Shown here: positions 9,052 to 16,742 of the stretch, piece by piece
Numbering within the stretch: the stretch's first letter is position 1
Layout: every line of letters begins with the position of its first letter
Source: Staphylococcus croceilyticus
GTDB taxonomy: Bacteria > Bacillota > Bacilli > Staphylococcales > Staphylococcaceae
NCBI RefSeq assembly: GCF_002902575.1
Contig: NZ_PPRD01000029.1
Location: 1 to 37,750, forward strand
Length of the DNA stretch: 37,750 nucleotides
Direction of reading: 5' to 3'
The notes under the pieces: model-generated
Databases searched by the model: none
Told to the model about the DNA's origin: nothing
Seen by the model: only the letters and a program-made list of their open reading frames with translations
Made by a program: the position numbers and the translations under genes

Positions 9052-9077
9052 CGCCTATTTCGTTATCTGGTGTTGTT
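9037..9077. terminator. Bidirectional terminator, 17-bp stem
   Basis: Perfect 17-base-pair stem (9037-9053 with 9061-9077) around a seven-base loop, between the convergent genes ending at 9051 and 9083. The stem overlaps the stop codon of the upstream gene. The plus side ends in TGTTGTTATATTTTAT. It probably serves both directions. Confidence 0.8.
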
Positions 9078-9082
9078 ATATT

Positions 9083-9895
9083 TTATCTTTCTGTATTTTT
9101 GCGTGCTTTGTGGGCATCGGCTGCTGCGTAACCTGCTTTACGACTTGCTTCTGATGCATGATAATTTGCTGATGCTGCATAATCTCTCGCTTCTGCAGAG
9201 TTTTGAGATGCTTCTCTTGCCCAATGAGCTGAAGCGGCAGAGTTAGTTGCTGCTAAGTTGGAAGCATATCTAGCCGCTCTAGCATCGATGCTTGTTTCTG
9301 TTACTTTTGAAAGGATATGTTTTTGTTGACCTTCTAAACGTGCTTGATGTGATTCTGTTTCAAATAAGTTAATCGCTTCTTTTAACGTATCGGCACGTTG
9401 GTTATATAGATAATTAAACATTGCGCTTAAGGCATCAATATTTGAGTATGAGTTTGGAATACGATTATAAACGCCTGAAGCATTTAAAGTTTGATTGATT
9501 TCGGATAATGTACTTTGATTTGAACGGATATTTTGTAATGCAAGTTTAGCACTATCTTGTTCGAAAATTTCTTTTTGAGCATTTTCATAACGATTAGAAG
9601 TTAGGAAATGTTTGCTTGGATTTTTAACTTTTTTATTTTGGAAAAACCAAACACCAAAAACAATTACTCCAATAAAGAGTAGGCCAACTGATTGAAATAA
9701 AATAATTGATAAAATTATAATCGCGAGTGCTGGTAAAAGCAAAAATAACATATTCTTTCTTTTTATATTATTTAATGTCATTTTACGAAGTTTATTATTT
9801 TCTTTATTAATAGTATTGGTACAATTTTGAATTTGAGTTTTTCCTTTAATCATTAGGGCAATATCTGACATAAGTTGTTCTTTTGAATTATTCAT
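9083..9895 (-). CDS. Unknown membrane protein with alanine-rich helical C-terminus
   Basis: A 270-residue protein I do not recognise. Residues 1-48 are polar, with a single cysteine near residue 25. Two close membrane segments follow at about 49-67 and 70-85, then a polar helical region. The last 60 residues or so (about 205-265) are very rich in alanine and serine with spaced aromatic and charged residues, in AAxxAxxA-like rhythm (for example SAASAHWAREASQNSAEA). This looks like a long amphipathic or coiled helix. The start ATG follows AAGGAG. It lies 12 bases after the lipoprotein gene, so the two are probably cotranscribed and may form one cell-envelope unit. Confidence 0.75.
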   Translation of the reverse strand: MNNSKEQLMSDIALMIKGKTQIQNCTNTINKENNKLRKMTLNNIKRKNMLFLLLPALAIIILSIILFQSVGLLFIGVIVFGVWFFQNKKVKNPSKHFLTSNRYENAQKEIFEQDSAKLALQNIRSNQSTLSEINQTLNASGVYNRIPNSYSNIDALSAMFNYLYNQRADTLKEAINLFETESHQARLEGQQKHILSKVTETSIDARAARYASNLAATNSAASAHWAREASQNSAEARDYAASANYHASEASRKAGYAAADAHKARKNTER

Positions 9896-9907
9896 TTTTT
9901 ACTCTCC

Positions 9908-10615
9908 TTATTCCATATTAAAGTCAGAAAATTTGATTTGAGTAACATCTTTATCTTTTGGAGAAAGATCTACAATCTTTTGATCTTTATTATCAAGTTT
10001 AATCATCGTATATTTATAATCTGAATCGTCTGATGAACCGCTATTTAGTGCTGCTGGATTAATTGAGAATTGGCCTGTATATTCTATATCTTTACTAGGA
10101 TTTTGTGATTGGCCTGTATTAACGTCAGTGTAAGTTAACAAACTATCTTTTCCTTCATCCACAGAATCTATAGCGCTACTAATATTATTTTTAGCTTGTT
10201 TCTCAGATATTTCCTTTGTAGTTACTAGCGTCATTAAAGGTTTACCGTTGTCAGTGGTTACTTCGATATATGATTTAACATCGCGATAAGGTGTTTCTTC
10301 ATAAGATGCATGTTTACTATCAAGTGTTTTCTTCACCTCATCAGCATCTAACTTACGAATAAAATCCGGTGGTACATTTGAATCGTCATCTAATGCAATC
10401 ATTTTCATTTGTCCATTTTTTGTTAAATATAGATATTCTACTCTAGATTCTCCATCTTCATTACTAACCATATAAAGAAGGTGTTCTTTTTTATCGTTAA
10501 TAATGTCTTTAATTGAAATGTCCTTTTTATGTTCAATGCTTTTACTACATCCTGTTAGAGTAGGGATTAATAAAATGAGTAGTGCAACTGTTAATAAATA
10601 TTTTATTTTCTTCAT
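9908..10615 (-). CDS. Unknown lipoprotein
   Basis: A 235-residue predicted lipoprotein: basic start MKKIKY, hydrophobic stretch LLTVALLILLIP and lipobox TLTGC with the lipidated cysteine at residue 23. The mature part is charged, with several short beta-type segments (YLYLTKNGQMKMIAL, SYIEVTT, YKYTMIKL) and no recognised catalytic motif. An upstream ATG at 10621 sits directly against AAAGGAG; the one at 10615 has proper spacing. It is followed at 12 bases by the alanine-rich membrane protein and preceded by the short HTH regulator. The trio looks like a small envelope-related operon with its own regulator, which is inference. Confidence 0.75.
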   Translation of the reverse strand: MKKIKYLLTVALLILLIPTLTGCSKSIEHKKDISIKDIINDKKEHLLYMVSNEDGESRVEYLYLTKNGQMKMIALDDDSNVPPDFIRKLDADEVKKTLDSKHASYEETPYRDVKSYIEVTTDNGKPLMTLVTTKEISEKQAKNNISSAIDSVDEGKDSLLTYTDVNTGQSQNPSKDIEYTGQFSINPAALNSGSSDDSDYKYTMIKLDNKDQKIVDLSPKDKDVTQIKFSDFNME

Positions 10616-10695
10616 ATTCATTCTCCTTTGAGTAGTTGATAATTATGAGGTAAGGGCAATTAAGAAATGAACTTTTATTGCCCTTGGTCCCATTT

Positions 10696-11199
10696 TCAAA
10701 CTTCGTGTCTTAGATAAATCATTTGAAGCTTAATCAGTTCTGTAGTGAATTGATTGAGTAATGTAGTTGGAGATATAAGACGTAATGATTTTCTATGATT
10801 GAAACATAACTCAATCGCTTCTCTCGCACTCACTTCAATTTCAACAGTGAGAGACTTTGAAGTTCGTTGTAAGACTGTAATGTCATAGTTATTTTTCATT
10901 TTTTGATATAAATGAGGTGTGATTTCATAAGTTACTTTAGTAGCTTGAAGTGGCGTTCCCATATTTTTATGCATACTTTTGATAAAGTAACTGTTTTTAC
11001 TCTGATCAAAAGTGATTTCCTCTTCAATGTCTGAGTGAAGATTAGCTTCATGTAGATAATAACGGATATTATCTATATCTCTTTGAATCGTCCTTGGGTT
11101 AACTTCAAATTGTTTGGCTAAATCTGCCTTATTTACAGTTTGTTTTTTCAACAATTTAGAGTAGATATTAAGTACTCTATATGCCTGTTCCATTCGCAT
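10696..11199 (-). CDS. Short HTH_11-type regulator with WCX-like tail
   Basis: A 167-residue DNA-binding protein. Residues 5-55 form a DeoR/HTH_11-type winged helix: AYRVLNIYSKLLKKQTVNKA, then DLAKQFEVNPRTIQRDIDNI as the turn and recognition helix. The last 50 residues (EVSAREAIELCFNHRKSLRL, then SPTTLLNQFTTEL) resemble the WCX dimerisation segment at the end of WYL-domain regulators. Those proteins are usually near 300 residues, so the central WYL ligand domain appears to be missing. The gene is intact, with AAGGGAAG before the ATG. It lies 74 bases upstream of the lipoprotein gene in the same direction and may control it. Confidence 0.78.
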   Translation of the reverse strand: MRMEQAYRVLNIYSKLLKKQTVNKADLAKQFEVNPRTIQRDIDNIRYYLHEANLHSDIEEEITFDQSKNSYFIKSMHKNMGTPLQATKVTYEITPHLYQKMKNNYDITVLQRTSKSLTVEIEVSAREAIELCFNHRKSLRLISPTTLLNQFTTELIKLQMIYLRHEV

Positions 11200-11356
11200 T
11201 TCTTCCCTTCACGAAACCTATTTTCATTATAAAAAACGACCCTAGACAACATGAGTCATTTAGATGAAAGTTTTAATTTTATAAAAATCTTAATTTCATT
11301 TAATTTTGTGCGATATATCCATTTTTTCTGAAAATGGATAGTCGAATAATGTCTAA

Positions 11357-11614
11357 CTAATCATTTCCTAGGACATATGAATGTAATACATACCACTCTG
11401 TCAATTCATGAGGAGTTGTCGCGATTTGTTGTAGTAAGTGACGTGTATTATCTAAATGATTTAAATAATGGAAAATTCTCTGAAAATAGCACTCGAGTAA
11501 ATGTTGTTCATTGCCTTGAGCAAGACCGAACTCAATGTGTTCGTAATAGCTAACGATACTGCTAGGTGTTTCATTATATTTAGCTAATTGTTCAGTAATA
11601 ATGTTATAAAGCAT
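11357..11614 (-). CDS. Unknown small protein (85 aa)
   Basis: No recognised family. The ATG is preceded by CGGAGATG at good spacing. The product is soluble, predicted almost all helical and rich in histidine, leucine, tyrosine and glutamate (SYYEHIEFGLAQGNEQHLLE, CYFQRIFHYLNHLD), without signal peptide or membrane helix. It lies between the HTH regulator and the next small gene, with AT-rich gaps on both sides, and is probably transcribed alone. Confidence 0.6.
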   Translation of the reverse strand: MLYNIITEQLAKYNETPSSIVSYYEHIEFGLAQGNEQHLLECYFQRIFHYLNHLDNTRHLLQQIATTPHELTEWYVLHSYVLGND

Positions 11615-11725
11615 AGTTTCATCTCCGTTTCTTCATGTCGGAAACTAAAGGCGCCTGCCAAGGCGACTTTTTTTCTTTTACGAAGAACGGAATGTTAAAA
11701 GGGAGAAAGAAGATAAAAAGAACGT

Positions 11726-11760
11726 AAAAAAAACGCCATTACCGTGAATCGGTAATGGCG
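11726..11760 (-). terminator. Minus-strand terminator of the 58-aa gene
   Basis: Perfect 11-base-pair stem (11734-11744 with 11750-11760, loop TGAAT), followed on the minus strand by eight T residues (11726-11733). It lies 66 bases beyond the stop of the small gene at 11826-12002. Confidence 0.85.
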
Positions 11761-11825
11761 GCGCCAACACTCAAGTGTGTTTTTAATTTAATACAAAGTA
11801 TGAAATCTTATTACTTTGAAGTGAA

Positions 11826-12002
11826 TTACTGTTTTATACCATTTTCTTTATTCTTTTTTTCGATTTTTTCATATAGTTCAAGGAGATTTGCTGTAGTTAA
11901 TTCATTTTCAATGCGATTTTTAAATGGTTTAAACTCTGCAGTTGCGAATATCATTGCTTCTTCTTTAGATAATGTATAAGAACCTCTTTCTTCTGGTATC
12001 AC
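11826..12002 (-). CDS. Unknown small acidic/basic helical protein (58 aa)
   Basis: A GTG-started frame of 58 codons on the minus strand, beginning VIPEERGSYTLSKEEAMIFA and ending NKENGIKQ. GAAAGGAG lies nine bases before the GTG, and a strong terminator follows the stop, so it has all the parts of a single-gene unit. The product is highly charged, with no membrane segment and a predicted helical C-terminal half (ELTTANLLELYEKIEKK). Not recognised; it could be a small regulator or antitoxin-like protein, but no partner gene is adjacent. Confidence 0.62.
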   Translation of the reverse strand: MIPEERGSYTLSKEEAMIFATAEFKPFKNRIENELTTANLLELYEKIEKKNKENGIKQ

Positions 12003-12084
12003 ACTAGTTAACTCCTTTCAAAAAATAATATTATTAAAATTATATAAAAAAATTATATGGTTTTGAAGTTAGAATTAGAATAAT

Positions 12085-12117
12085 AAAAAAGGAATCCAAT
12101 TTAACATTGAATTCCTT
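12085..12117 (-). terminator. Minus-strand terminator after the DASS transporter
   Basis: Twelve-base-pair stem with one G-U pair (12089-12100 with 12106-12117, loop of five), followed on the minus strand by six T residues at 12085-12090. It starts eight bases beyond the transporter stop. Confidence 0.82.
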
Positions 12118-12124
12118 CGTATAA

Positions 12125-13543
12125 TTACATCAGTCCGATGAGTTTCATCCATAGTGAGCCGATGCCTAGCCAAATAATGAAGTAAACGATACCTAGCGCA
12201 AGGTTCATCAGCCACCAACGTTTTTGGCTTATATAACCGGCGCCGTAAATGATGGGTGCTGGGCCACTACTGTAATGTGTTGTAGAAGCCATTAGGTTAC
12301 CGAAGAAACCTAACATTAATGCACTAAATAAAGGAGGTGCACCAGCTGCTACGGCTACACCAAGTAAAGCGGCATACATCGCACTCACGTGAGCTGTGGA
12401 ACTTGCGAATAAATAGTGTGAGTAGAAATAGAATAGGATTAAGATGATAAGTACAATTGGCCAACTTAAACCACCCAAACTATGAGCGATAAGGTGACTT
12501 AACCAAGGAATGAAACCAAGTTTGTTTAATTGGTCGGCCATCATAACAAGTACTGAGAACCACACTAATGTATTCCAAGCGCCTGTTTCGTTTAAAACAT
12601 CTTTCCAATTCAACACACCTGTGATGAGTAATAATGATAAAGCAATAAATGCTGTTAAAGTTGCATCAATACCTATATAACTACCTGTCATCCACAATAG
12701 TAAAGCGACAATAAAGATACCAATCATGAATTTTTCAGCTTTAGAAATATTGCCCATTTCTGAAAGTTGATCTTCAGCCCATTTTTTAGCATCTGGCGTT
12801 TCTTTAACTGTAGGTGGATACATTTTATAAATAACAAATGGCGCTACAATTAGAGAAATTAATCCAGGGACGATAGCTGCTAAGAACCAATTCATCCAAG
12901 TAATGTGTACATGTGCAGTCTTTTCAGCTAAGTTTTGTGCTAGAGGGTTACCAGCCATCGCTGTTAAGAACATTGCCGCAGTAATTAAGTTACCTTGGAA
13001 CTCTGTGAAGAGTAAGAATGCACCCATTTTACGTTCAGTCCCTTGTTTAGGATCTGAATCGAATGATTTTGATAATGATTGAATAATAGGGAACATAATA
13101 CCGCCAGCACGCGCAGTGTTACTAGGTGTAGCTGGGGCTAAGATTAAATCAACGCCGACGAGGGAGTAGGCTAAGCCGAGCGTCTTTTTCCCAAAAAGTT
13201 TAACGAATTGAAGTGCGATTCGACGACCAAGACCTGTCTTCACGAAACCTCTTGAAATGAAGAACGCCATCGCAATTAGCCAAATACTAGGATTACCAAA
13301 GCCTTGAACGGCTGTTTTAGTATCGACGACGCCAACTAATACGGTAAGGGTAAAACCGAGGATAGATACAGCACCGATAGACATTGGTTGAGTGATACAG
13401 CCAACGATAGTCGCCACAAAGATAGCGAACATGAGCCACGCTTGCATACTTAATGCCTCAGGTTTAAAAGGCGTAATCAATGCAAGAATGACACCGATAA
13501 CTACAGGCAGTATAAATTTCTTATACTGAACAGAATTATCCAT
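12125..13543 (-). CDS. DASS-family anion (dicarboxylate/citrate-type) transporter
   Basis: Polytopic inner-membrane carrier of the divalent anion:Na+ symporter family (CitT/SodiT1/INDY relatives), expected to move di- or tricarboxylates such as malate, succinate, 2-oxoglutarate or citrate. The 472-residue length fits. The family's paired substrate/cation motifs are visible: ATPSNTARAGG (Ser141-Asn142-Thr143) and, in the second half, FASSTAHVSAMY. About 12 hydrophobic segments are seen. A TTG at 13561 is in frame; ATG 13543 after AGAAGG is the better start. The substrate cannot be chosen from sequence. A palindrome resembling a Fur box lies about 95 bases upstream, so iron control is possible; citrate would then be an attractive substrate, but that is speculation. 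Confidence 0.88.
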   Translation of the reverse strand: MDNSVQYKKFILPVVIGVILALITPFKPEALSMQAWLMFAIFVATIVGCITQPMSIGAVSILGFTLTVLVGVVDTKTAVQGFGNPSIWLIAMAFFISRGFVKTGLGRRIALQFVKLFGKKTLGLAYSLVGVDLILAPATPSNTARAGGIMFPIIQSLSKSFDSDPKQGTERKMGAFLLFTEFQGNLITAAMFLTAMAGNPLAQNLAEKTAHVHITWMNWFLAAIVPGLISLIVAPFVIYKMYPPTVKETPDAKKWAEDQLSEMGNISKAEKFMIGIFIVALLLWMTGSYIGIDATLTAFIALSLLLITGVLNWKDVLNETGAWNTLVWFSVLVMMADQLNKLGFIPWLSHLIAHSLGGLSWPIVLIILILFYFYSHYLFASSTAHVSAMYAALLGVAVAAGAPPLFSALMLGFFGNLMASTTHYSSGPAPIIYGAGYISQKRWWLMNLALGIVYFIIWLGIGSLWMKLIGLM

Positions 13544-13636
13544 AACGAAACCTTCTTTCAATCTATTTTTTTCAATATTCCATACATTAGAATAGACCTA
13601 TTTTTAAAGAATGTACAGAGAATGTGAGTAATTAAT

Positions 13637-13651
13637 TGAGAATATTTCTCA
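13637..13651. promoter_or_regulatory. Fur-like palindrome upstream of the DASS transporter
   Basis: TGAGAATATTTCTCA is a perfect TGAGAA-N3-TTCTCA palindrome. It fits the Fur 7-1-7 pattern TGATAATNATTATCA with three substitutions, outside the free central base. The same arms recur at 29475-29489 before another transporter. Fur is the best guess; another repressor with this half-site is possible. Confidence 0.45.
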
Positions 13652-13782
13652 TTATTTTATTTTTGAAAATTCAATAGAAAATGGTCGCGAATTTAGGAAT
13701 TGGAATATGTGGATTTTTAGGTGGTAACTATGCCGGCATGCTAAAGTATCATGTCTAATACAGAGGATATTGCTAAAACACT

Positions 13783-13840
13783 AAAAACCAGCAGCCATAT
13801 GCGATAAAGTTGTATCGTTGGGTATCTGCTGGTTTCTTTT
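13783..13840. terminator. Terminator downstream of the DUF1445 gene
   Basis: Ten-base-pair stem AAACCAGCAG/CTGCTGGTTT (13785-13794 with 13826-13835) with an inner CGAT/ATCG hairpin. It is flanked by A residues on the left and TTTCTTTT on the right, so it can act in both directions; it ends transcription of the minus-strand gene finishing at 13849. Confidence 0.72.
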
Positions 13841-13848
13841 CAAAAGAA

Positions 13849-14634
13849 TTAATTGCTCAATTCGCTATCTTTAATGTCTGTGATGAACATGTGGCCTGGG
13901 GAATGTGTAATCATAATGTCGGGTTTGGTTTCTAGTGCGACGGATTGTGGTGTGACGCCGCAACCCCAGAATACGGGAACTTCATCGGCTTTGATGGTTA
14001 CGGGTTCGCCGTAATCTGGTTCGTTAATATTATTGATGCCTAGTTCTTCAGGTGAGCCTATGTGAATAGGCGTACCATGAACATTCTTGAAGTGCGATGT
14101 GATTTCGGTTGCTTGGATGGCTTGAGCGATGGTCATTGGGCGCATGCTTACAGTGATGTTGCCTTTAAATCGTCCGCTAGGTTCGGCTGGAATGTTTGTG
14201 CGATACATTGGGACGTTGTGCGCTTCTTCAATGTGACGTACCGGGACGCCAGCTTCTAGGAGTGCATGTTCAAAGGTGAAGCTACAGCCAATAAGGAAAC
14301 TCACCATATCTTCGGTGTAAAGATCAGTGATGTTATCTGTTTCTCTGATGAGTTCGCCATGTTCATAAATACGATATTTGGGTACTTCTGTACGAATATC
14401 TGCCTCTTTTCCGTAATAAGGAAAAGAGGGGGAACCTACTTCTGAAACGTCTAATAATGGACACGTCTTTGGATTTCTGAAGCAAAATTTTAAAAAATCA
14501 TAAGCATAGGCGGAAGGTAAGATAACGACATTAGCCTGGATATAACCTTCTGCCATGCCGCTTGTGTGACCTGTTAATTTGTCTTCTCGAATAAGTTGGC
14601 GTAATGCTTTAGGTGAATATTGTTTGTAATTCAT
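13849..14634 (-). CDS. DUF1445 / YcsI-family putative hydro-lyase
   Basis: A 261-residue member of the D-glutamate cyclase-like DUF1445 family (UPF0317, B. subtilis YcsI). Family blocks seen: LREDKLTGHTSG-like start (REDKLTGHTSGMAEGYIQAN), PLLDVSEVGSPSFP, DIRTEVPKYRIY, SFLIGCSFTFEHALLEAG, NVPMYRTNIP, GNITVSMRPM, DEVPVFWGCGVTPQ and THSPGHMFITD. The cysteine-containing FWGCGVTPQ and the HSPGHMF end are the most conserved parts. Its reaction in staphylococci is not established to my knowledge; relatives act on D-glutamate-type lactams or as hydratases. The ATG follows AAGGGGGA. It stands alone between the DASS and BCCT transporter genes. Confidence 0.88.
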   Translation of the reverse strand: MNYKQYSPKALRQLIREDKLTGHTSGMAEGYIQANVVILPSAYAYDFLKFCFRNPKTCPLLDVSEVGSPSFPYYGKEADIRTEVPKYRIYEHGELIRETDNITDLYTEDMVSFLIGCSFTFEHALLEAGVPVRHIEEAHNVPMYRTNIPAEPSGRFKGNITVSMRPMTIAQAIQATEITSHFKNVHGTPIHIGSPEELGINNINEPDYGEPVTIKADEVPVFWGCGVTPQSVALETKPDIMITHSPGHMFITDIKDSELSN

Positions 14635-14736
14635 AATTAATCCCCCTTGAATCCCCTTAATTATTTCAAATTCTTATTACTACAATATTTAAAAATTACA
14701 CTTATAGCAAGAGACATCTTGTTTATATTTTAAAAA

Positions 14737-14937
14737 TTACTTTTTAAAGAATTTGTATACCAAAGTCATGGAACAATTCACAAATACTGGTAACAGGCAA
14801 TACAAACTCACAATCATCCAGTTATTATCGACTTTATAAATAATGAAAAAGAGTATAAACAGAAATATACTTATTATTAAACCTATGAGAGGTAATAAAT
14901 TAAAGTACTGTTCTTCATTACGTTTCTGTCTTGTCAT
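14737..14937 (-). CDS. Small two-helix membrane protein coupled to the BCCT transporter
   Basis: A 66-residue protein starting MTRQKRNEEQ, with two membrane segments (about residues 15-35 and 39-58) and a basic end YKFFKK. The frame is open further upstream to 14976, but AAAAGGAG sits seven bases before the ATG at 14937, which decides the start. This start lies inside the last 20 bases of the transporter gene in another frame, so translation is probably coupled. The partnership suggests a small accessory or stability subunit of the BCCT carrier; no family recognised. Confidence 0.7.
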   Translation of the reverse strand: MTRQKRNEEQYFNLLPLIGLIISIFLFILFFIIYKVDNNWMIVSLYCLLPVFVNCSMTLVYKFFKK

Positions 14938-16534
14938 TTTTCTGCTCCTTTTCAAGAGAATCATCATCAGATTCACGTTGTTCTAAAGGAATCGAGTAGT
15001 CTTTATCGTCATCAATATATGACATTTGGAAGTGTTTGGTATGTTCACGGCGTAAGGCTCTCATAATTGAAATGGTCATTAGTAATAAAATAATAGAGAA
15101 TGGTAAACCTGTTACGACTGAAGCGGTTTGTAAGCTTGTTAAACCACCCGCAATCGTCATCGCAACTGAAATTGCTCCAATCAGTAATCCCCAAACGACT
15201 TTATGTTTATTTTTAGGATTTTCACTGCCTCCAGTCGCCATACCAGCTACAATATGTGTTGTGGAATCAGCGCTTGTCACAATCAGTAAGAATATTAAAG
15301 CGATTGCTAATGCGTTAGTAATATCAGATAGTGGGAATTTGGATAGTAACTCGAACAATGCAACCGTATAGTCTTTGTCGACGAGTTGAGTGATTTTATC
15401 GCCACCCATTGCAATTTTTACTGCCATACCACCAAAACCTGAAATCCATACAAATGAAATAAGTGGAGGCACTATGAGTACACACATGATAAATTCACGA
15501 ATTGTTCGTCCGCGAGACACTCGAGCTACAAAGCCACCAATGAATGGTGACCATGAAATCACCCATGCCCAATAGAAGACAGTCCATTGTTGTATCCATG
15601 CATTTTTTCCTGAATACGGATCAATACGTAAACTGTATTCTACAAAGTTTCGAATATAATCCCCAATTGCTAAAGTGTAGGATTCAAAGATAAATTTTAA
15701 GTCGCCAAATATGAGCATAAAGATGAGTAGTACAGCACCTAAAATAATGTTGATATTGCTCAACCATTTTACACCTTTATCTAAACCAGTTATCGTTGAA
15801 CCTAGAAAAATACATACCATCAAGACAGTTATTGCAATTTTAGTGAAATTGTTATTTGGTACATGAAAGACGTGACTTAACCCGCCGCTAATTTGCATAA
15901 TACCGAGTCCGATAGACGTTGCAATCCCCATGACCGTAGCAATAATTGCTAGAATATCGATTATATTGCGGAACGGACGCTTGTAAGCTTCTCCAAAGAC
16001 TGGCTCCATGGCAGTAGAGATTAAACCATCTCTTTTTTTACGAAATTGGAAGTAAGCTACGATTAAACCGGCCATAGCGAAGATGGACCATTGTGAAATG
16101 CCCCAGTGAAAGAAAGTATATCCCATAGCGACGCGTGCAGATTCCGCTGATTGATCTGGAACTTTTCCTGGAAAAGGAGAGTGAATATAGTGAGTCAGTG
16201 GCTCAGCTACACCCCAAAAGACTATACCTACACCTAGTCCAGCAGAAAATAACATTCCAAGCCATGATAAAAATGAAAATTCAGGTTCTTCATCGTCGTC
16301 ACCTAATTTAAAACGACCATAACGAGAAACAGCTAAAGAAATTAAAAAGATATCTAAAATGAAAATAATGAGTAAAAATAACCAACCAAATGAATTTGAA
16401 ATAAAATCATAAATGTGTTGCGCATAAGTTCCAAATCCCTTTGGGAAAAAGCCTGCCATAGCAGTGATAAGAATAATGATGGCTACCGAAATGATATAAA
16501 CGAAATAATTGTTTTTCTTACGCTTGTCATTCAT
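14918..16534 (-). CDS. BCCT-family betaine/choline/carnitine transporter
   Basis: A 538-residue, 12-helix Na+- or H+-coupled carrier for quaternary amines (OpuD/BetP/BetT family), used for osmoprotection or choline uptake. The family signature is clear: WTVFYWAWVISWSPFIGGF followed by VARVSRGRTIREF. N-terminal GMLFSAGLGVGIVFWGVAEP and the substrate-box residues GMGIATSIGLGIMQ-like segment (MGIATSIGLGIMQISGG) are also present. The acidic C-terminal tail (DDDKDYSIPLEQRESDDDS) resembles osmosensing tails of the family. Glycine betaine, choline and carnitine cannot be told apart here. Its stop overlaps the small membrane gene downstream; nagA is divergent. Confidence 0.93.
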   Translation of the reverse strand: MNDKRKKNNYFVYIISVAIIILITAMAGFFPKGFGTYAQHIYDFISNSFGWLFLLIIFILDIFLISLAVSRYGRFKLGDDDEEPEFSFLSWLGMLFSAGLGVGIVFWGVAEPLTHYIHSPFPGKVPDQSAESARVAMGYTFFHWGISQWSIFAMAGLIVAYFQFRKKRDGLISTAMEPVFGEAYKRPFRNIIDILAIIATVMGIATSIGLGIMQISGGLSHVFHVPNNNFTKIAITVLMVCIFLGSTITGLDKGVKWLSNINIILGAVLLIFMLIFGDLKFIFESYTLAIGDYIRNFVEYSLRIDPYSGKNAWIQQWTVFYWAWVISWSPFIGGFVARVSRGRTIREFIMCVLIVPPLISFVWISGFGGMAVKIAMGGDKITQLVDKDYTVALFELLSKFPLSDITNALAIALIFLLIVTSADSTTHIVAGMATGGSENPKNKHKVVWGLLIGAISVAMTIAGGLTSLQTASVVTGLPFSIILLLMTISIMRALRREHTKHFQMSYIDDDKDYSIPLEQRESDDDSLEKEQKNDKTET

Positions 16535-16691
16535 AGTTTTATTAAGTCATCCCTTATACGTTATTTAGTTATGAGTATACCTATAATTATAAATATTTTC
16601 AAAATTCGATTTTTTGCAAATTTAAGAAAACTGACAATATAATGAGCTATTTTGAAAAATTTTTCCAAAGCAATAAATTGAATATCTGAAA

Positions 16692-16700
16692 TGCTATAAT
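16692..16700 (+). promoter_or_regulatory. Extended -10 promoter of nagA
   Basis: TGCTATAAT is a perfect extended -10 element 42 bases before the nagA ATG. No good -35 is visible at the usual distance, as is common when the TG extension is present. No cre-like match is evident nearby. Confidence 0.6.
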
Positions 16701-16742
16701 TGTTATGAATTTAGAACAATATTTAAGAAAAGAAGGTATATC

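Larger units (their letters stand above)
13544..13848. other. 305-base gap: promoter region, palindrome and terminator
   Basis: Holds the upstream region of the DASS gene with a weak minus-strand promoter candidate (TGTACA, 17 bases, TATTCT), the TGAGAA palindrome at 13637-13651 and the terminator of the DUF1445 gene at the right end. A 25-codon open frame at 13681-13758 encodes a glycine-rich hydrophobic peptide but lacks a ribosome site; it may be debris of an older gene. Confidence 0.6.

Noticed and set aside
11641..11680. CGCCT/AGGCG stem followed by a T run on the plus strand.
   Set aside because: Only five base pairs and no plus-strand gene upstream to terminate; left out as a terminator.
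13681..13758. A 25-codon glycine-rich frame (MVANLGIGICGFLGGNYAGM...) in the gap after the DASS gene.
   Set aside because: No ribosome site and a stop codon directly upstream; at most debris of a lost membrane protein gene.
14062..14259. Plus-strand frame of 65 codons opposite the DUF1445 gene.
   Set aside because: Shadow of a well-supported gene on the other strand, with no ribosome site.
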